Assembly (NCBI GenBank): GCA_020832555.1
Contig: JAFIEM010000030.1
Coordinates: forward strand, 1-34,991
Source: Natronohydrobacter sp.
GTDB taxonomy: Bacteria; Pseudomonadota; Alphaproteobacteria; Rhodobacterales; Rhodobacteraceae
DNA: 34,991 nucleotides
Direction of reading: 5' to 3'
In this document: one piece after another, positions 7,895 to 16,327 of the stretch
Layout of the letters: each line of letters starts with the position of its first letter
How positions within the stretch are numbered: position 1 is the first letter of the stretch
Translations under genes and position numbers: made by a program
The notes under the pieces: model-generated
The model's input: the letters and a program-made list of their open reading frames with translations, nothing else
Told to the model about the DNA's origin: nothing
Database searches by the model: none

Positions 7895-8665
7895 TCCGTC
7901 AATCTCAGCCAGCGCCGCGCGCTGTGGCCCGGTCAGATCACAGCGCCGCACCTGCGCCGTATGGATCCCGAAGATCACCGCGCCCGAGCGCGGCAGCTTC
8001 ATCAGCGTCTGGCGTTCGGAGCGGATATAATCGCCCCCCCCGGACTTGTCCTTGGGCGCGAATTCCGCGCGCGGCTGATAGAGTGCGGGATTGGTGTAGC
8101 GCAACAGATTGACCCGCCAGAGCGGCTGTTCGGGACGCATCAGATCGAACATGCGCTGCACCCGCGCGCCCAAGCCCGTATCATAACTGTCCACCGGCAT
8201 ATGAATCCGCATCAGGGGCTTGCCCAGCTTTTCGCGCAGCGTCCAGCTTGACGGAAAGCACAGCACGGCCCCGGTCAGCACATGCTCCGCGCCTTGTTTC
8301 TGCAGGATGCAGAAATCCGCCTGCAACAAATGCCCCAGCGACCAGAGCGGGCGCGCGGGATCAAGCGTGACCTCCACCCCGTCGGGCCTGCGCAGCTGCG
8401 CGCCGGAAATCCGGAACCCATGCGCAGGCAGATCGCGCAGCACCTCCACCAGCAGTTCCGCCGCCGCCGCCTCAGCCTCTGGCAGCACGGCCAGCACATC
8501 TGCCGGATGCGCGTCCAGCAAGCGCGCGCGCTCGGCCATCTGCGCGGCATGGGCATCATCGACAAACAGCCAGTCGGCGCGGGGCAGGGGCATCACCCCC
8601 GGCAGACGGCGCTGCGCAGGCATGACCCAGGGGGCATAGGGCAGAGTGGCGTTCAGGATCTCCAT
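7886..8665 (-). CDS. Heme-dependent oxidative N-demethylase alpha-subunit family protein (DUF3445)
   Basis: The product of 259 residues matches the DUF3445 pattern: an N-terminal region starting near YAPWVMPAQRRLPGVMPL, then LLQADFCILQK, then GAVLCFPSSWTLREKLGKPL, then the IHMPVDSY motif, and a C-terminal RSERQTLMKLPRSGAVIFGI. Characterised relatives (heme PAS-fold HODM alpha subunits and DmmA-type dimethylamine monooxygenase) oxidatively remove methyl groups from small amines using heme and electrons from a flavoprotein. The partner genes (reductase and beta/gamma subunits) are not adjacent here, so the substrate and even activity are uncertain. The start at 8665 has only a weak ribosome binding site. 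Confidence 0.8.
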   Translation of the reverse strand: MEILNATLPYAPWVMPAQRRLPGVMPLPRADWLFVDDAHAAQMAERARLLDAHPADVLAVLPEAEAAAAELLVEVLRDLPAHGFRISGAQLRRPDGVEVTLDPARPLWSLGHLLQADFCILQKQGAEHVLTGAVLCFPSSWTLREKLGKPLMRIHMPVDSYDTGLGARVQRMFDLMRPEQPLWRVNLLRYTNPALYQPRAEFAPKDKSGGGDYIRSERQTLMKLPRSGAVIFGIHTAQVRRCDLTGPQRAALAEIDGSA

Positions 8666-8741
8666 GCGTCATCGCTAAGCCGCGCCTTTGCCCGCGTCAA
8701 TTATCTCTTGCGGGATCGCGACGCGGCGTTACTCTGCCAGA

Positions 8742-9866
8742 ATGGACTCTGAATATACCCTTGGCATCGAAGAAGAATATCTTCTGGTCGATATCGAGAC
8801 CGGCGCATTGACCGATGTGCCCGACGCGCTGATGCATGACTGCGTGTCAGCGCTGGGCGATCAGGTCTCGCCGGAATTTCTGGCCTGCCAGATCGAGGCT
8901 GGCACCGGGGTCTGTGCCAATCTTGAGGACGCCCGCCGGGACCTCGGCAATCTGCGCCGCGCCATCGCACGCTGCGCCGCCGAATATGGTCTCGCACCGC
9001 TGGCGGTCTCCTGTCATCCCTTTGCGGATTGGCAATCGCGCAAACATACCGAAAAGGACCGCTATAACGATCTGGCGCGCGACCTGGGCGGCGTGGTGCG
9101 GCGCATGCTGATCTGCGGCACGCATGTCCATGTCGGCCTGCCCGATGATGATCTGCGCATCGATATCATGCGCCAGATCACCTATTTCCTGCCACATCTG
9201 CTTGCACTCTCGACCTCTTCACCCTTCTGGGGCGGGCAGGATACGGGGCTGAACAGCTACCGCCTGTCGGTGTTCGATAACCTGCCGCGCACTGGCCTGC
9301 CGCCCGATTTCGTCAGTTACGGGGAATATCGCCGCTCGGTCGATACGATCATTCAGGCCGGGCTGATCGAGGATACGACGAAAATCTGGTGGGACATCCG
9401 CCCCTCGGCCCGCTTCCCGACGCTGGAGGCGCGAATCTGTGATGTCATGCCGATCATGGAACACACGCTGACCATCGCAGCGCTGGTGCAATCCATCACC
9501 CGGATGCTGGTCGAACTCCGCCGCCGCAACCAGCGCTGGCGCATCTATGACCGGTTCCTGATCGCCGAAAACCGCTGGCGCGCGCAGCGCTATGGCCCGC
9601 GCGAGGGGCTTCTGGACATTGGCAGGGGCACAGTCGAGCCGGTGCCGGAGCTGATGGCCGAGCTGATCGAGTTAGTGGAAGCCGACGCCATCGTGCTGGG
9701 CTGCCTGAACGAATTGCGCGGCGCGCAGGATATTCTGGCCCACGGCACCAGCGCCGAACGCCAGCGCGCCGTCTATCAACAGGCCCGCGACGCAGGGGCA
9801 GAGAATGACGAAGCCCTGCGCGCGGTTGTCGCGGCGCTGCGCGAAGAGTTTCTGACGGGGCTGTAG
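8742..9866 (+). CDS. ybdK: YbdK-family carboxylate-amine ligase (glutamate-cysteine ligase type 2 family)
   Basis: The 374-residue protein has the usual YbdK length of about 370. It starts [17 protein letters not shown], the strand and glutamate cluster that binds metal and ATP in GCS2 enzymes. Other family features are CGTHVHVG with its histidines, an [18 protein letters not shown] region and [19 protein letters not shown]. The E. coli relative has weak gamma-glutamylcysteine ligase activity and its natural substrate is unsettled. The reading frame extends upstream to 8688, but ATG 8742 agrees with the family start. The gene diverges from the N-demethylase gene (76-base spacer) and is followed by the iron module, whose promoter region begins right after its stop. 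Confidence 0.9.
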   Translation: MDSEYTLGIEEEYLLVDIETGALTDVPDALMHDCVSALGDQVSPEFLACQIEAGTGVCANLEDARRDLGNLRRAIARCAAEYGLAPLAVSCHPFADWQSRKHTEKDRYNDLARDLGGVVRRMLICGTHVHVGLPDDDLRIDIMRQITYFLPHLLALSTSSPFWGGQDTGLNSYRLSVFDNLPRTGLPPDFVSYGEYRRSVDTIIQAGLIEDTTKIWWDIRPSARFPTLEARICDVMPIMEHTLTIAALVQSITRMLVELRRRNQRWRIYDRFLIAENRWRAQRYGPREGLLDIGRGTVEPVPELMAELIELVEADAIVLGCLNELRGAQDILAHGTSAERQRAVYQQARDAGAENDEALRAVVAALREEFLTGL

Positions 9867-9877
9867 TCCTGAAAAAC

Positions 9878-9919
9878 CCGACTAAAAAAATCGGTCTTTA
9901 CTTCCGACAAAAATAGTCG
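9878..9919. promoter_or_regulatory. Two A-rich inverted repeats upstream of hemP, candidate iron-responsive operators
   Basis: CCGA-ctaaaaaaa... closes with TCGG (9878-9881 and 9891-9894). A second element, CGAC-aaaaata-GTCG, lies at 9905-9908 and 9916-9919. The two share the form CCGAC, seven or eight A-rich bases, then TCGG or GTCG. Both lie in the 89-base spacer directly before the hemP-bfd genes. Rhodobacterales are known to use an Iron-Rhodo-box (bound by IscR) and Irr or RirA-type sites at such genes. The fit to any of these consensus sequences is from memory and unverified. The first could alternatively be a weak terminator for the upstream gene. Confidence 0.5.
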
Positions 9920-9955
9920 CATTTATCCTCTGACCAGCCCGCGTCGGAGATCCCA

Positions 9956-10144
9956 ATGTCTTGCCCGGAAAACAGGCCCGAAATATCCACCCTTCTGCAA
10001 GGGCATGCGCCGGACCGATCTGACCCACCAGTGCATGATGCCGCCGATCTGCTGGGGCAGGGGCAAGTCGCGCTGATCGTGCTGGGCCGCGAGACCTATC
10101 GCCTGCGCCTGACGCGCAACGGCAAACTGATCCTGAACAAATAG
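9956..10144 (+). CDS. hemP: Hemin uptake protein HemP
   Basis: The product of 62 residues ends in the HemP signature: LIVLGRETYRLRLTRNGKLILNK, of the pattern (V/I)xHxGxxYxLRxTRxGKLILxK. HemP is a small protein linked to heme uptake and iron regulation in many proteobacteria; its biochemical action is not settled. The ATG follows CGGAGA by 6 bases. The first 35 residues are variable, as usual. It lies 10 bases before the bfd gene, so they are likely cotranscribed under the repeats at 9878-9919. Confidence 0.85.
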   Translation: MSCPENRPEISTLLQGHAPDRSDPPVHDAADLLGQGQVALIVLGRETYRLRLTRNGKLILNK

Positions 10145-10154
10145 GGGCAAGGCC

Positions 10155-10412
10155 ATGATCGTCTGTCAATGCACCGCAATCAGTGACCATGACATCCGCG
10201 CCGCGATCAGCTGGATGCGCGCCGCCGACCCCGATACGATCGTGACCGCCGGAAAAATCTATCATGCGCTCGGCAAACGCGCCGATTGCGGTGGGTGCCT
10301 GCCGCTCTTCATCGACACCATGCGCGGCAGTCCCGAATTTCCCGTCGATGCCCGCGCGGCAACGCCCCCGACCCTGCGACAGAGGCCGCGCGCCCGCGCC
10401 CGCGCCGACTGA
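10155..10412 (+). CDS. bfd: Bacterioferritin-associated ferredoxin
   Basis: The product of 85 residues carries the BFD-like [2Fe-2S] domain with cysteines C4, C6, C45 and C48 (MIVCQCT and ADCGGC). Bfd delivers electrons to bacterioferritin to release stored iron as Fe(II). The C-terminus has an Arg/Ala/Pro tail (about 70-85) of no known function. The start ATG follows AGGGGCAAGGCC, giving AAGG about 4 bases before it. It sits between hemP and bfr, which fits the assignment well. Confidence 0.9.
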   Translation: MIVCQCTAISDHDIRAAISWMRAADPDTIVTAGKIYHALGKRADCGGCLPLFIDTMRGSPEFPVDARAATPPTLRQRPRARARAD

Positions 10413-10451
10413 CCGGACGCGACCCGACCACGCCTGGACAAACCCCGTTTC

Positions 10452-10480
10452 TTGACGGTCCCTGCGCCGCACCCTAAGCT
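10452..10480 (+). promoter_or_regulatory. Candidate sigma-70 type promoter for bfr
   Basis: TTGACG at 10452-10457 and TAAGCT at 10475-10480 are separated by 17 bases, the usual -35/-10 spacing. It lies 67 bases before the bfr start. Downstream, GACCAT-C-ATGGTC (10497-10509) is a perfect palindrome flanked by two copies of CAAGCCAG (10490-10497 and 10509-10516), which could be an operator. If so, bfr has its own regulation besides any readthrough from hemP-bfd. Confidence 0.4.
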
Positions 10481-10546
10481 TGCGCAAACCAAGCCAGACC
10501 ATCATGGTCAAGCCAGGCAACACCTGACAGAAAAGGAAAACTGCTC

Positions 10547-11032
10547 ATGAAGGGCGATGCCAAGGTTATCGACTATCTCAACGCGGCCCTACGCTCGGAA
10601 CTCACCGCCGTCAGCCAGTACTGGCTGCATTTCCGTTTGCAGGAGGATTGGGGATATGGCCATCTCGCCGCCAAATCCCGCGCCGAATCCATCGAGGAAA
10701 TGCACCATGCCGACAAGCTGATCGCGCGGATCATCTTCCTCGAAGGCCACCCGAATCTGCAAAAACTCGACCCGCTCCGGATCGGCCAGACAGTCCGCGA
10801 AACGATGGAATGTGACCTCGCAGGCGAACATGACGCGCGCAACCTCTATATCGAGGCCCGCAAACATTGCGATGCGGTCGGTGATTTCGTGACCCGCAGC
10901 CTGTTTGACGAGCTGATCGCGGATGAAGAAGGCCATATCGATTTTCTGGAAACCCAGATCGCCCTGCATGACCGCCTCGGCGCAGAGAAATACGGCCTTC
11001 TGAATGCGAAACCGGCAGATCAGGCCGAGTGA
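10547..11032 (+). CDS. bfr: Bacterioferritin (heme-binding iron storage protein)
   Basis: The product of 161 residues has the length of a standard bacterioferritin. All ferroxidase ligands are present: E18, E51, H54, E94, E127 and H130. Methionine M52, the axial ligand of the inter-subunit heme, is also present. The protein would form a 24-subunit shell that oxidises Fe(II) and stores it. The ATG follows AAGGAAAA. It completes the hemP-bfd-bfr iron module, with 134 bases between bfd and bfr that hold a candidate promoter and palindrome. Confidence 0.96.
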   Translation: MKGDAKVIDYLNAALRSELTAVSQYWLHFRLQEDWGYGHLAAKSRAESIEEMHHADKLIARIIFLEGHPNLQKLDPLRIGQTVRETMECDLAGEHDARNLYIEARKHCDAVGDFVTRSLFDELIADEEGHIDFLETQIALHDRLGAEKYGLLNAKPADQAE

Positions 11033-11098
11033 GGCTCAAACGCGAGATGCCGCGTCTGGACAGCGGCCCTTGTCAACTGATCCTGCGTTGAGGTGCAG

Positions 11099-11127
11099 GT
11101 AAGGTGCGTGCTCAGCACGCACCTTAC
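11099..11127. terminator. Perfect 14-bp hairpin between bfr and gltX, candidate bidirectional terminator
   Basis: GTAAGGTGCGTGCT (11099-11112) is exactly inverted at 11114-11127 around a single central base, giving in practice a 12-bp stem with a 5-base loop. It lies between the converging ends of bfr (11032) and gltX (11136). No long T-run follows on either strand, so it may act as a barrier to transcription or RNA decay and not as a classic intrinsic terminator. Confidence 0.6.
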
Positions 11128-11135
11128 GATTCCCC

Positions 11136-12464
11136 TTAACCTTTCGCGCGCACTTTCTGCAACAGCGGCATCAGCGCCCCCATATCCGGCCCCTGCGCCT
11201 GTCCCGTCAGCGCCAGCCGCAGCGGCATGAACAGCCCCTTGCCCTTGCGCCCCGTGGCCTCTTTCACCGCCCCGGTCCAGTCCTTCCACGCCTCCGGCCC
11301 ATAGGGCGGGGGCGGCAGCATCTCCAAAGCCTGCGCCACAAATTCCGCATCCTCGGGCGCAATCACCGGCTCGGCCCCATCGCGACACAGCGCCCACCAC
11401 GCACCGAGATCGTCCAGCGTGCCGATATTTTCGCGCGCCACATCCCAGAATTGCGGCGCAATCGCATCGGGCACGCCCAAAGCAGCGATCTGATCCGCGA
11501 CCGCCGCATAGGGCCGCGCCTGCAAATCCGCGCGCGTCAGCGGCCACAGATCCTCGGCGTCAAATTTCGTGGGCGCAGCCCCGAATTGCGCCAGATCGAA
11601 CCCATCCGCGATCTCATCCAGCGTCAGGCGCAATTCGACCGGCTGGTTCGACCCCAGCCGCGCCATCAGCGACAACAGCGCCGCAGGCGTGACCCCCTGC
11701 GCGCGCAAGTCCCGCAAACTCAGCGTCCCCAGCCGCTTCGAGAGCGCCTCACCCTGCGCACCGGTCAGCAGCGAATGATGCGCAAAGGCAGGCGGCGTGC
11801 CGCCAAGCGCCTGAATGATCTGGATTTGCGTCGCGGTATTCGTCACATGGTCGGACCCGCGCACGATATGCGTGACCCCCATATCCATGTCATCCACCAC
11901 AGAGGCCAACGTATACAGCACCTGCCCATCCGCCCGGATCAGCACCGGGTCCGAGACAGAAGCCGCATCAATCGAGAGTGGCCCGAGAATCCCATCTTCC
12001 CATTCGATCCGCTCCTGATCCAGCAGGAACCGCCAATACCCCGCCCGATCCGCGCGCAGCTTGTCCTTCGCGGCCTCATCTAGCGCCAAGGCCGCCCGGT
12101 CATAAACCGGAGGCTTGCCCATGTTCAGCTGCTTCTTGCGCTTCAGATCCAACTCGGTCGGTGTCTCGAAACATTCATAGAACCGCCCATCCGCGCGCAT
12201 CTGATCGGCGGCTGCCTGATAGCGCTCCAGCCGCTTCGACTGCTGCTCGATCCGGTCCCAGCCAAGACCCAGCCAGTCCAGATCCTGCTGAATCCCGTCG
12301 ATATACTCTTGTTTCGAGCGCTCCTGATCCGTGTCATCCAGCCGCAGGATGAATTGCCCGCCGGATTTGCGGGCTATCAGATAATTGAACAGCGCTGTGC
12401 GCAGATTGCCGATATGCAGATAGCCCGTAGGCGAGGGCGCGAAGCGGGTGATGATGCCGGACAT
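11136..12464 (-). CDS. gltX: Glutamyl-tRNA synthetase
   Basis: This class I synthetase charges tRNA-Glu. With ATG 12464 it has 442 residues. The HIGH-type signature is FAPSPTGYLHIGNLRTALF at about 8-26 (HIGN at 17-20), and the KMSKS-type motif is EALSKRLGTLSL. The frame runs upstream to 12605, but those residues lack family character, and ATG 12464 begins MSGIITRFAPSPTG as expected. Many alphaproteobacteria have two gltX genes, one of which charges tRNA-Gln with glutamate; which one this is cannot be decided. It diverges from asmA. Confidence 0.93.
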   Translation of the reverse strand: MSGIITRFAPSPTGYLHIGNLRTALFNYLIARKSGGQFILRLDDTDQERSKQEYIDGIQQDLDWLGLGWDRIEQQSKRLERYQAAADQMRADGRFYECFETPTELDLKRKKQLNMGKPPVYDRAALALDEAAKDKLRADRAGYWRFLLDQERIEWEDGILGPLSIDAASVSDPVLIRADGQVLYTLASVVDDMDMGVTHIVRGSDHVTNTATQIQIIQALGGTPPAFAHHSLLTGAQGEALSKRLGTLSLRDLRAQGVTPAALLSLMARLGSNQPVELRLTLDEIADGFDLAQFGAAPTKFDAEDLWPLTRADLQARPYAAVADQIAALGVPDAIAPQFWDVARENIGTLDDLGAWWALCRDGAEPVIAPEDAEFVAQALEMLPPPPYGPEAWKDWTGAVKEATGRKGKGLFMPLRLALTGQAQGPDMGALMPLLQKVRAKG

Positions 12465-12640
12465 GACCTGAGCCACCTTTGAGAAAAACCAGCCTTCCTG
12501 TTTCATATGGCCGGACCTGTTGCAAGTCCCGACCCATGGGCGAAATCCCGCCACATGGGATTTTGGCCAAGACAGGCAGGCCTTGCAGCGATAGATTCGC
12601 GTCAAACGCGCGGGTGTGACAGTTTCGGTTCGGAGGAAAA

Positions 12641-14611
12641 ATGCGTCTGATCAGAGCCCTGATTGCCATGTGTGTCGGTCTGGTCGTGCTCTTGGCCGCC
12701 GCACTCTTTCTGCTGCCGACCCAGCGCATCGCCACGCTTGCCGCGCAGCAATTCGAAGCCGCAACGGGGCGCACGCTCGAATTTGGCGGTGATGTGACGC
12801 CCAGTTTCTACCCGGTGATCGGGGCCACAGCGCAGAATGTCTCTATCGGCAATCCCGATTGGGCGGGGGCGGGGCCGATGCTGGATGCGGGCGAAATGGA
12901 TATCGGCCTGAATCTGGCCGCGCTGATCCGGGGCGATATCGAGATCAGCCGCGTGGTGATCCAGAACCCACGCCTGCACCTGATCCGTGACCGCGAGGGC
13001 CGTGCGAACTGGGATTTCACCCGCGCAGGCACCCCCACTGATGCCGTGCCGACCGAGGCGCGCGCGCGCAATGTCTCACTGGCCGAAGCGCGTATCATCG
13101 GCGGCACGGCCCGGATCGAGGATGCGCAATCGGGTCGCGAATTGCGCCTGTCCGGGCTGGACGCGACCTTGCGCATGCCCGCGCTGACCGGCCCCGCCGA
13201 ATTGCGCGCCGCAGGTCGGATGAACGGCCAGCCTTTCGAAGTGAGTGCCACAACCGACAATGCCGAACGGTTCCTGTCAGGGGCGGTGACGCAGGTGATG
13301 CTCGACACCACCGCAGCCGGGGCCTCTATCACATTCGCAGGTCGTATCGGGCTGGAAGCTCTGGCGCTCGAAGGTCAGCTTGCCGCCAATATTCCGGCGC
13401 TGCGCCCGCTGATGCAGCTTGTCGGCGAAGTGGGGGGCGATCTGGACGCGGCTTACCTGCCGCTTGGGCTGAATGGCCAAGTCACGCGCACAGCCGACGG
13501 GCGGCTTTTCGCGCGCGAGGCGCAGTTTCGGGCGGGCGGAATCCGGCTCTCTGGCGCGGCTGATCTGGCACCGGGGTCGGAACGCCCCCGCCTGACCGGG
13601 CAGTTCACCGGCGATGTGCTGGATCTGCGCGCGGCCAGTGGGGCGAGCGCCGGAGAGACTGCGACATCCGAGGGCTGGTCGCGCGCGCCGATCGATGCCT
13701 CGGCCCTCGGCGCGCTGGATGCCGATATCTCGATCACGCTGAACGGTCTGCGCACCGATCTGACCACGCTGGGCCGCACAAGGCTTGGCCTGACCATCGA
13801 CCGCGCGCGGGCCGTGGTGGACCTGCGCGAGGTGGCGCTTTTTGGCGGCCAGCTCGGCGGCGAGTTCGTGATGAACAACCGCTCCGGCCTGTCGGTGGGT
13901 GGCAATCTGCGGTTCCGGGGGGTCGAATTGCTGCCCCTGCTGACCGAAATGGCCGAGTATCGGCGGCTTCAGGGGCAGGCCAATCTGGATCTGCAATTCC
14001 TTGGTGTGGGCAATTCGCTGCACGCAATCATGCAATCGCTGCGCGGTGACGGACGAATTGATTTTTCGCAGGGTGAAATAATCGGCTTCGATCTGGCCGG
14101 AATGTTGAGAAATCTGGACATGTCCTACATGGGAGAGCGCAATCGCACGGTTTACGACCGGATTACTGGCACATTTGCGATATCAGACGGGGTTTTGCGC
14201 AATTCCGACCTGCGGTTGGAGGCATCAAGCTTTTCGGTGACTGGCGAAGGCGCGGTCGGGCTTGGCGCGCGCAATCTGGATTACCGCGTCGTGCCTGCCG
14301 CAGTGCGCGGCGATGACACATTCCGCGTGCCGCTGATGATCACCGGGCCTTGGTCCGAGCCGCGTTTCCGGCTGGATCTGGAGGCTTTGGCGCGCGAGCA
14401 GATGCGGGCGGAACAGGAGCGGCTGGAAGAAATCGCCCGCGAGGAAGCCCGGCGTCTGGAAGAGCGCGCGCGGTCGCAGGTCGAACAGCGGCTGGAGCGG
14501 GAACTGGGCGTGACCCGCGACGAGGGTGAAAGCGTGCAGGACACGATCCGGCGCGGGGTGGAGCAGGAGATCGGCAATCGGTTGCAGCGGTTGCTGGGGG
14601 GCGGGAATTGA
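12641..14611 (+). CDS. asmA: AsmA family protein
   Basis: The product of 656 residues has an N-terminal membrane anchor (about 5-25), then the AsmA N-terminal pattern (PTQRIATLAAQQFEAATGRTL, VSIGNPDWAG, NPRLHLIRDREGRANWDF). A long beta-rich region and the AsmA C-terminal domain follow (LDLQFLGVGNSLHAIMQSLR, GEIIGFDLAGMLRNL). The last 80 residues form a charged Glu/Arg coiled coil. AsmA-like proteins span the periplasm and are thought to move phospholipids toward the outer membrane. GGAGG (about 12630-12634) precedes ATG 12641. The stop TGA overlaps the start of the next gene. A GATTC (GANTC) site lies at 12594-12598 upstream. Confidence 0.9.
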   Translation: MRLIRALIAMCVGLVVLLAAALFLLPTQRIATLAAQQFEAATGRTLEFGGDVTPSFYPVIGATAQNVSIGNPDWAGAGPMLDAGEMDIGLNLAALIRGDIEISRVVIQNPRLHLIRDREGRANWDFTRAGTPTDAVPTEARARNVSLAEARIIGGTARIEDAQSGRELRLSGLDATLRMPALTGPAELRAAGRMNGQPFEVSATTDNAERFLSGAVTQVMLDTTAAGASITFAGRIGLEALALEGQLAANIPALRPLMQLVGEVGGDLDAAYLPLGLNGQVTRTADGRLFAREAQFRAGGIRLSGAADLAPGSERPRLTGQFTGDVLDLRAASGASAGETATSEGWSRAPIDASALGALDADISITLNGLRTDLTTLGRTRLGLTIDRARAVVDLREVALFGGQLGGEFVMNNRSGLSVGGNLRFRGVELLPLLTEMAEYRRLQGQANLDLQFLGVGNSLHAIMQSLRGDGRIDFSQGEIIGFDLAGMLRNLDMSYMGERNRTVYDRITGTFAISDGVLRNSDLRLEASSFSVTGEGAVGLGARNLDYRVVPAAVRGDDTFRVPLMITGPWSEPRFRLDLEALAREQMRAEQERLEEIAREEARRLEERARSQVEQRLERELGVTRDEGESVQDTIRRGVEQEIGNRLQRLLGGGN

Positions 14612-16248
14612 GGGAGGTTTCGGAGATCAGGGATGCGGATAGCCTAAAGGCTTGGCTGGAGGCATTGCCGCAGGACACTGAGGCCGAGCGCGACGAGGCA
14701 CGGCGCTGGGCCGTGGCGATTGCGCATCGCGCAGCGATGCGGGTTTTGCCGTGGTTCTGGGAATGGAGCCTTGGGGAGAACGCGCGCAAACGTGCGTTGA
14801 CAGCCTTGCCGATTTTGCAGCCGAGTCTGATTGCCGCAATTACCGTTGTTTGTTCGACCCTCGAAATCAAGGCCGCCGCCAAGGCCGCGGCATTCCGTAA
14901 CGCCCGTGCCGCCGACACTGCTCTCGACGCTCCCAACGCCGCTGCCGCCACCGGCGCTGCCGACGCCGCTTTCGGCGTCCGCGCCGCTGCTGCCCTCGAC
15001 AACACCTACGTTGCTCGTAGTGCTGCCAACGCCGCCGCCCGCGCTGCCGCCACTGCCCACGCCGCCGGCGCTATCTGGGAGTTGATCCGGCGCGATTGCG
15101 CCGTTCTGATAAATGGCGCCGCGCTTGAACGCCGCCCGCTTTGGGACGGAGATAACCCTTTCGCTAGCCTCTGGGCTGAGATCCGTCCCAGAATCCTTGC
15201 CCAAAGCGATGGCTGGCGCTTCTGGGTGGACTGGTATGACAACGCCCTCCACGGTCGCCCGCAGGACTACGACCTTCTTACCAAGATCGCCTTGATCGAC
15301 CCCAAGGACTGGGACGAAGGTGCAGATCACGTCAATGCGCTGATCGCAAACATAATCCGCGACCACGAACCCGCCCAAAAAAACCCAAGCGACAAGGCCG
15401 CCGAAATCGCCGCTGACCGCCTGATCCGTGCCGCCATCGGAAATTTTACCTTTGACGCGATGGCAGAGGTGATGCGGATTGTGCCTTTCGCCGAAGACAT
15501 TCGTTTCATGAGGGACGCGGACGCCTTGAAGCGGGTCATGGATGATGTGGGCGCGATCCGTGACGAAATCGAGACCTTTGCGGACGCACTAGCAGCAGAA
15601 GGAACGCGGCGAAATGCAGGGGCGGTGTCAGTCTATCTCAAACGGGTTCTGAGTGAGTTTACGCGCGCCGAGGAAACGGGCGAGTTGCGTGTTGGTGTAC
15701 TCATCCGACAAGGACAGGCTTTGCAGACTGTTTGTCTGGATGAAACGTCGCGCGCTGAACTCGCACCTTTCGACAAGGCTCTGGATGATTTGGTCAATGA
15801 ATTGCTGGCGGTAACACACCGGCATTTCGCCTCGACCTTTCTGCGTTTTGAACCTTTGCACGCATTGGAACTCGGAGACGACGACCCGCATGAGATGTTT
15901 TCAGAGTTGCGCGATGCAATCCGTGCTTTGAAAGACTCAAGCGAGACCGAGATCACGCCGCTTGACGCCGAAGGCTGGGCCATACTGGATGCGATGGCCG
16001 ATGATCTTGACCGCCATATCCGCGCGCATTTCGTGGCAACCGACCCGAGGGTTGTTGACAGTCTGCTCCGAGAGTTGAGTTTCAAGAGTGCGCAGTTGCA
16101 GGTGTCATTGGCGCTATATGCTGTGACGGGGCGCGAAAAGGCGAATACTCTGGGGCAAATTGCCGATAAACTCGTGACTGTCGATAATCGCGTCAAAACG
16201 GTTGGTGGACTTTGGGCTATTTTGCGCGAATGGTTCACACGAGGGTAG
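14608..16248 (+). CDS. Uncharacterised 546-residue protein, Ala-rich repeat N-half, helical C-half
   Basis: No function is recognised. The N-terminus (about 10-50) contains SLKAWLEALPQDTEAERDEA and WAVAIAHRAAMRVLP. An Ala-rich, repeat-like run occupies about 87-155. A Trp/Asp-rich block at about 203-249 (GWRFWVDWYDNALHGRP, LLTKIALIDPKDWDEGADHV) looks strongly conserved. The C-half (250-546) is helical and acidic, ending LWAILREWFTRG. I recall related proteins in Rhodobacteraceae with this N-half and varying C-halves, but cannot verify this. The start is TTG 14608, overlapping the asmA stop (TTGA) after a G-rich stretch, so it is coupled to asmA. The Ala run is GC-rich, while the 3' half is visibly more A/T-rich than its neighbours, a possible sign of transfer. 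Confidence 0.75.
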   Translation: MREVSEIRDADSLKAWLEALPQDTEAERDEARRWAVAIAHRAAMRVLPWFWEWSLGENARKRALTALPILQPSLIAAITVVCSTLEIKAAAKAAAFRNARAADTALDAPNAAAATGAADAAFGVRAAAALDNTYVARSAANAAARAAATAHAAGAIWELIRRDCAVLINGAALERRPLWDGDNPFASLWAEIRPRILAQSDGWRFWVDWYDNALHGRPQDYDLLTKIALIDPKDWDEGADHVNALIANIIRDHEPAQKNPSDKAAEIAADRLIRAAIGNFTFDAMAEVMRIVPFAEDIRFMRDADALKRVMDDVGAIRDEIETFADALAAEGTRRNAGAVSVYLKRVLSEFTRAEETGELRVGVLIRQGQALQTVCLDETSRAELAPFDKALDDLVNELLAVTHRHFASTFLRFEPLHALELGDDDPHEMFSELRDAIRALKDSSETEITPLDAEGWAILDAMADDLDRHIRAHFVATDPRVVDSLLRELSFKSAQLQVSLALYAVTGREKANTLGQIADKLVTVDNRVKTVGGLWAILREWFTRG

Positions 16249-16327
16249 GGCGCTTCGCTTTCCCGCCCTCGGTAGGTCGCTGCCCGTGCTAACACAACTG
16301 CATATCCTTCACGCCAAGGAGCTGCCC

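Noticed and set aside
8688..8742. Longer N-terminus for the YbdK-type ligase
   Set aside because: The added residues do not match the family start, while ATG 8742 gives the expected [12 protein letters not shown].
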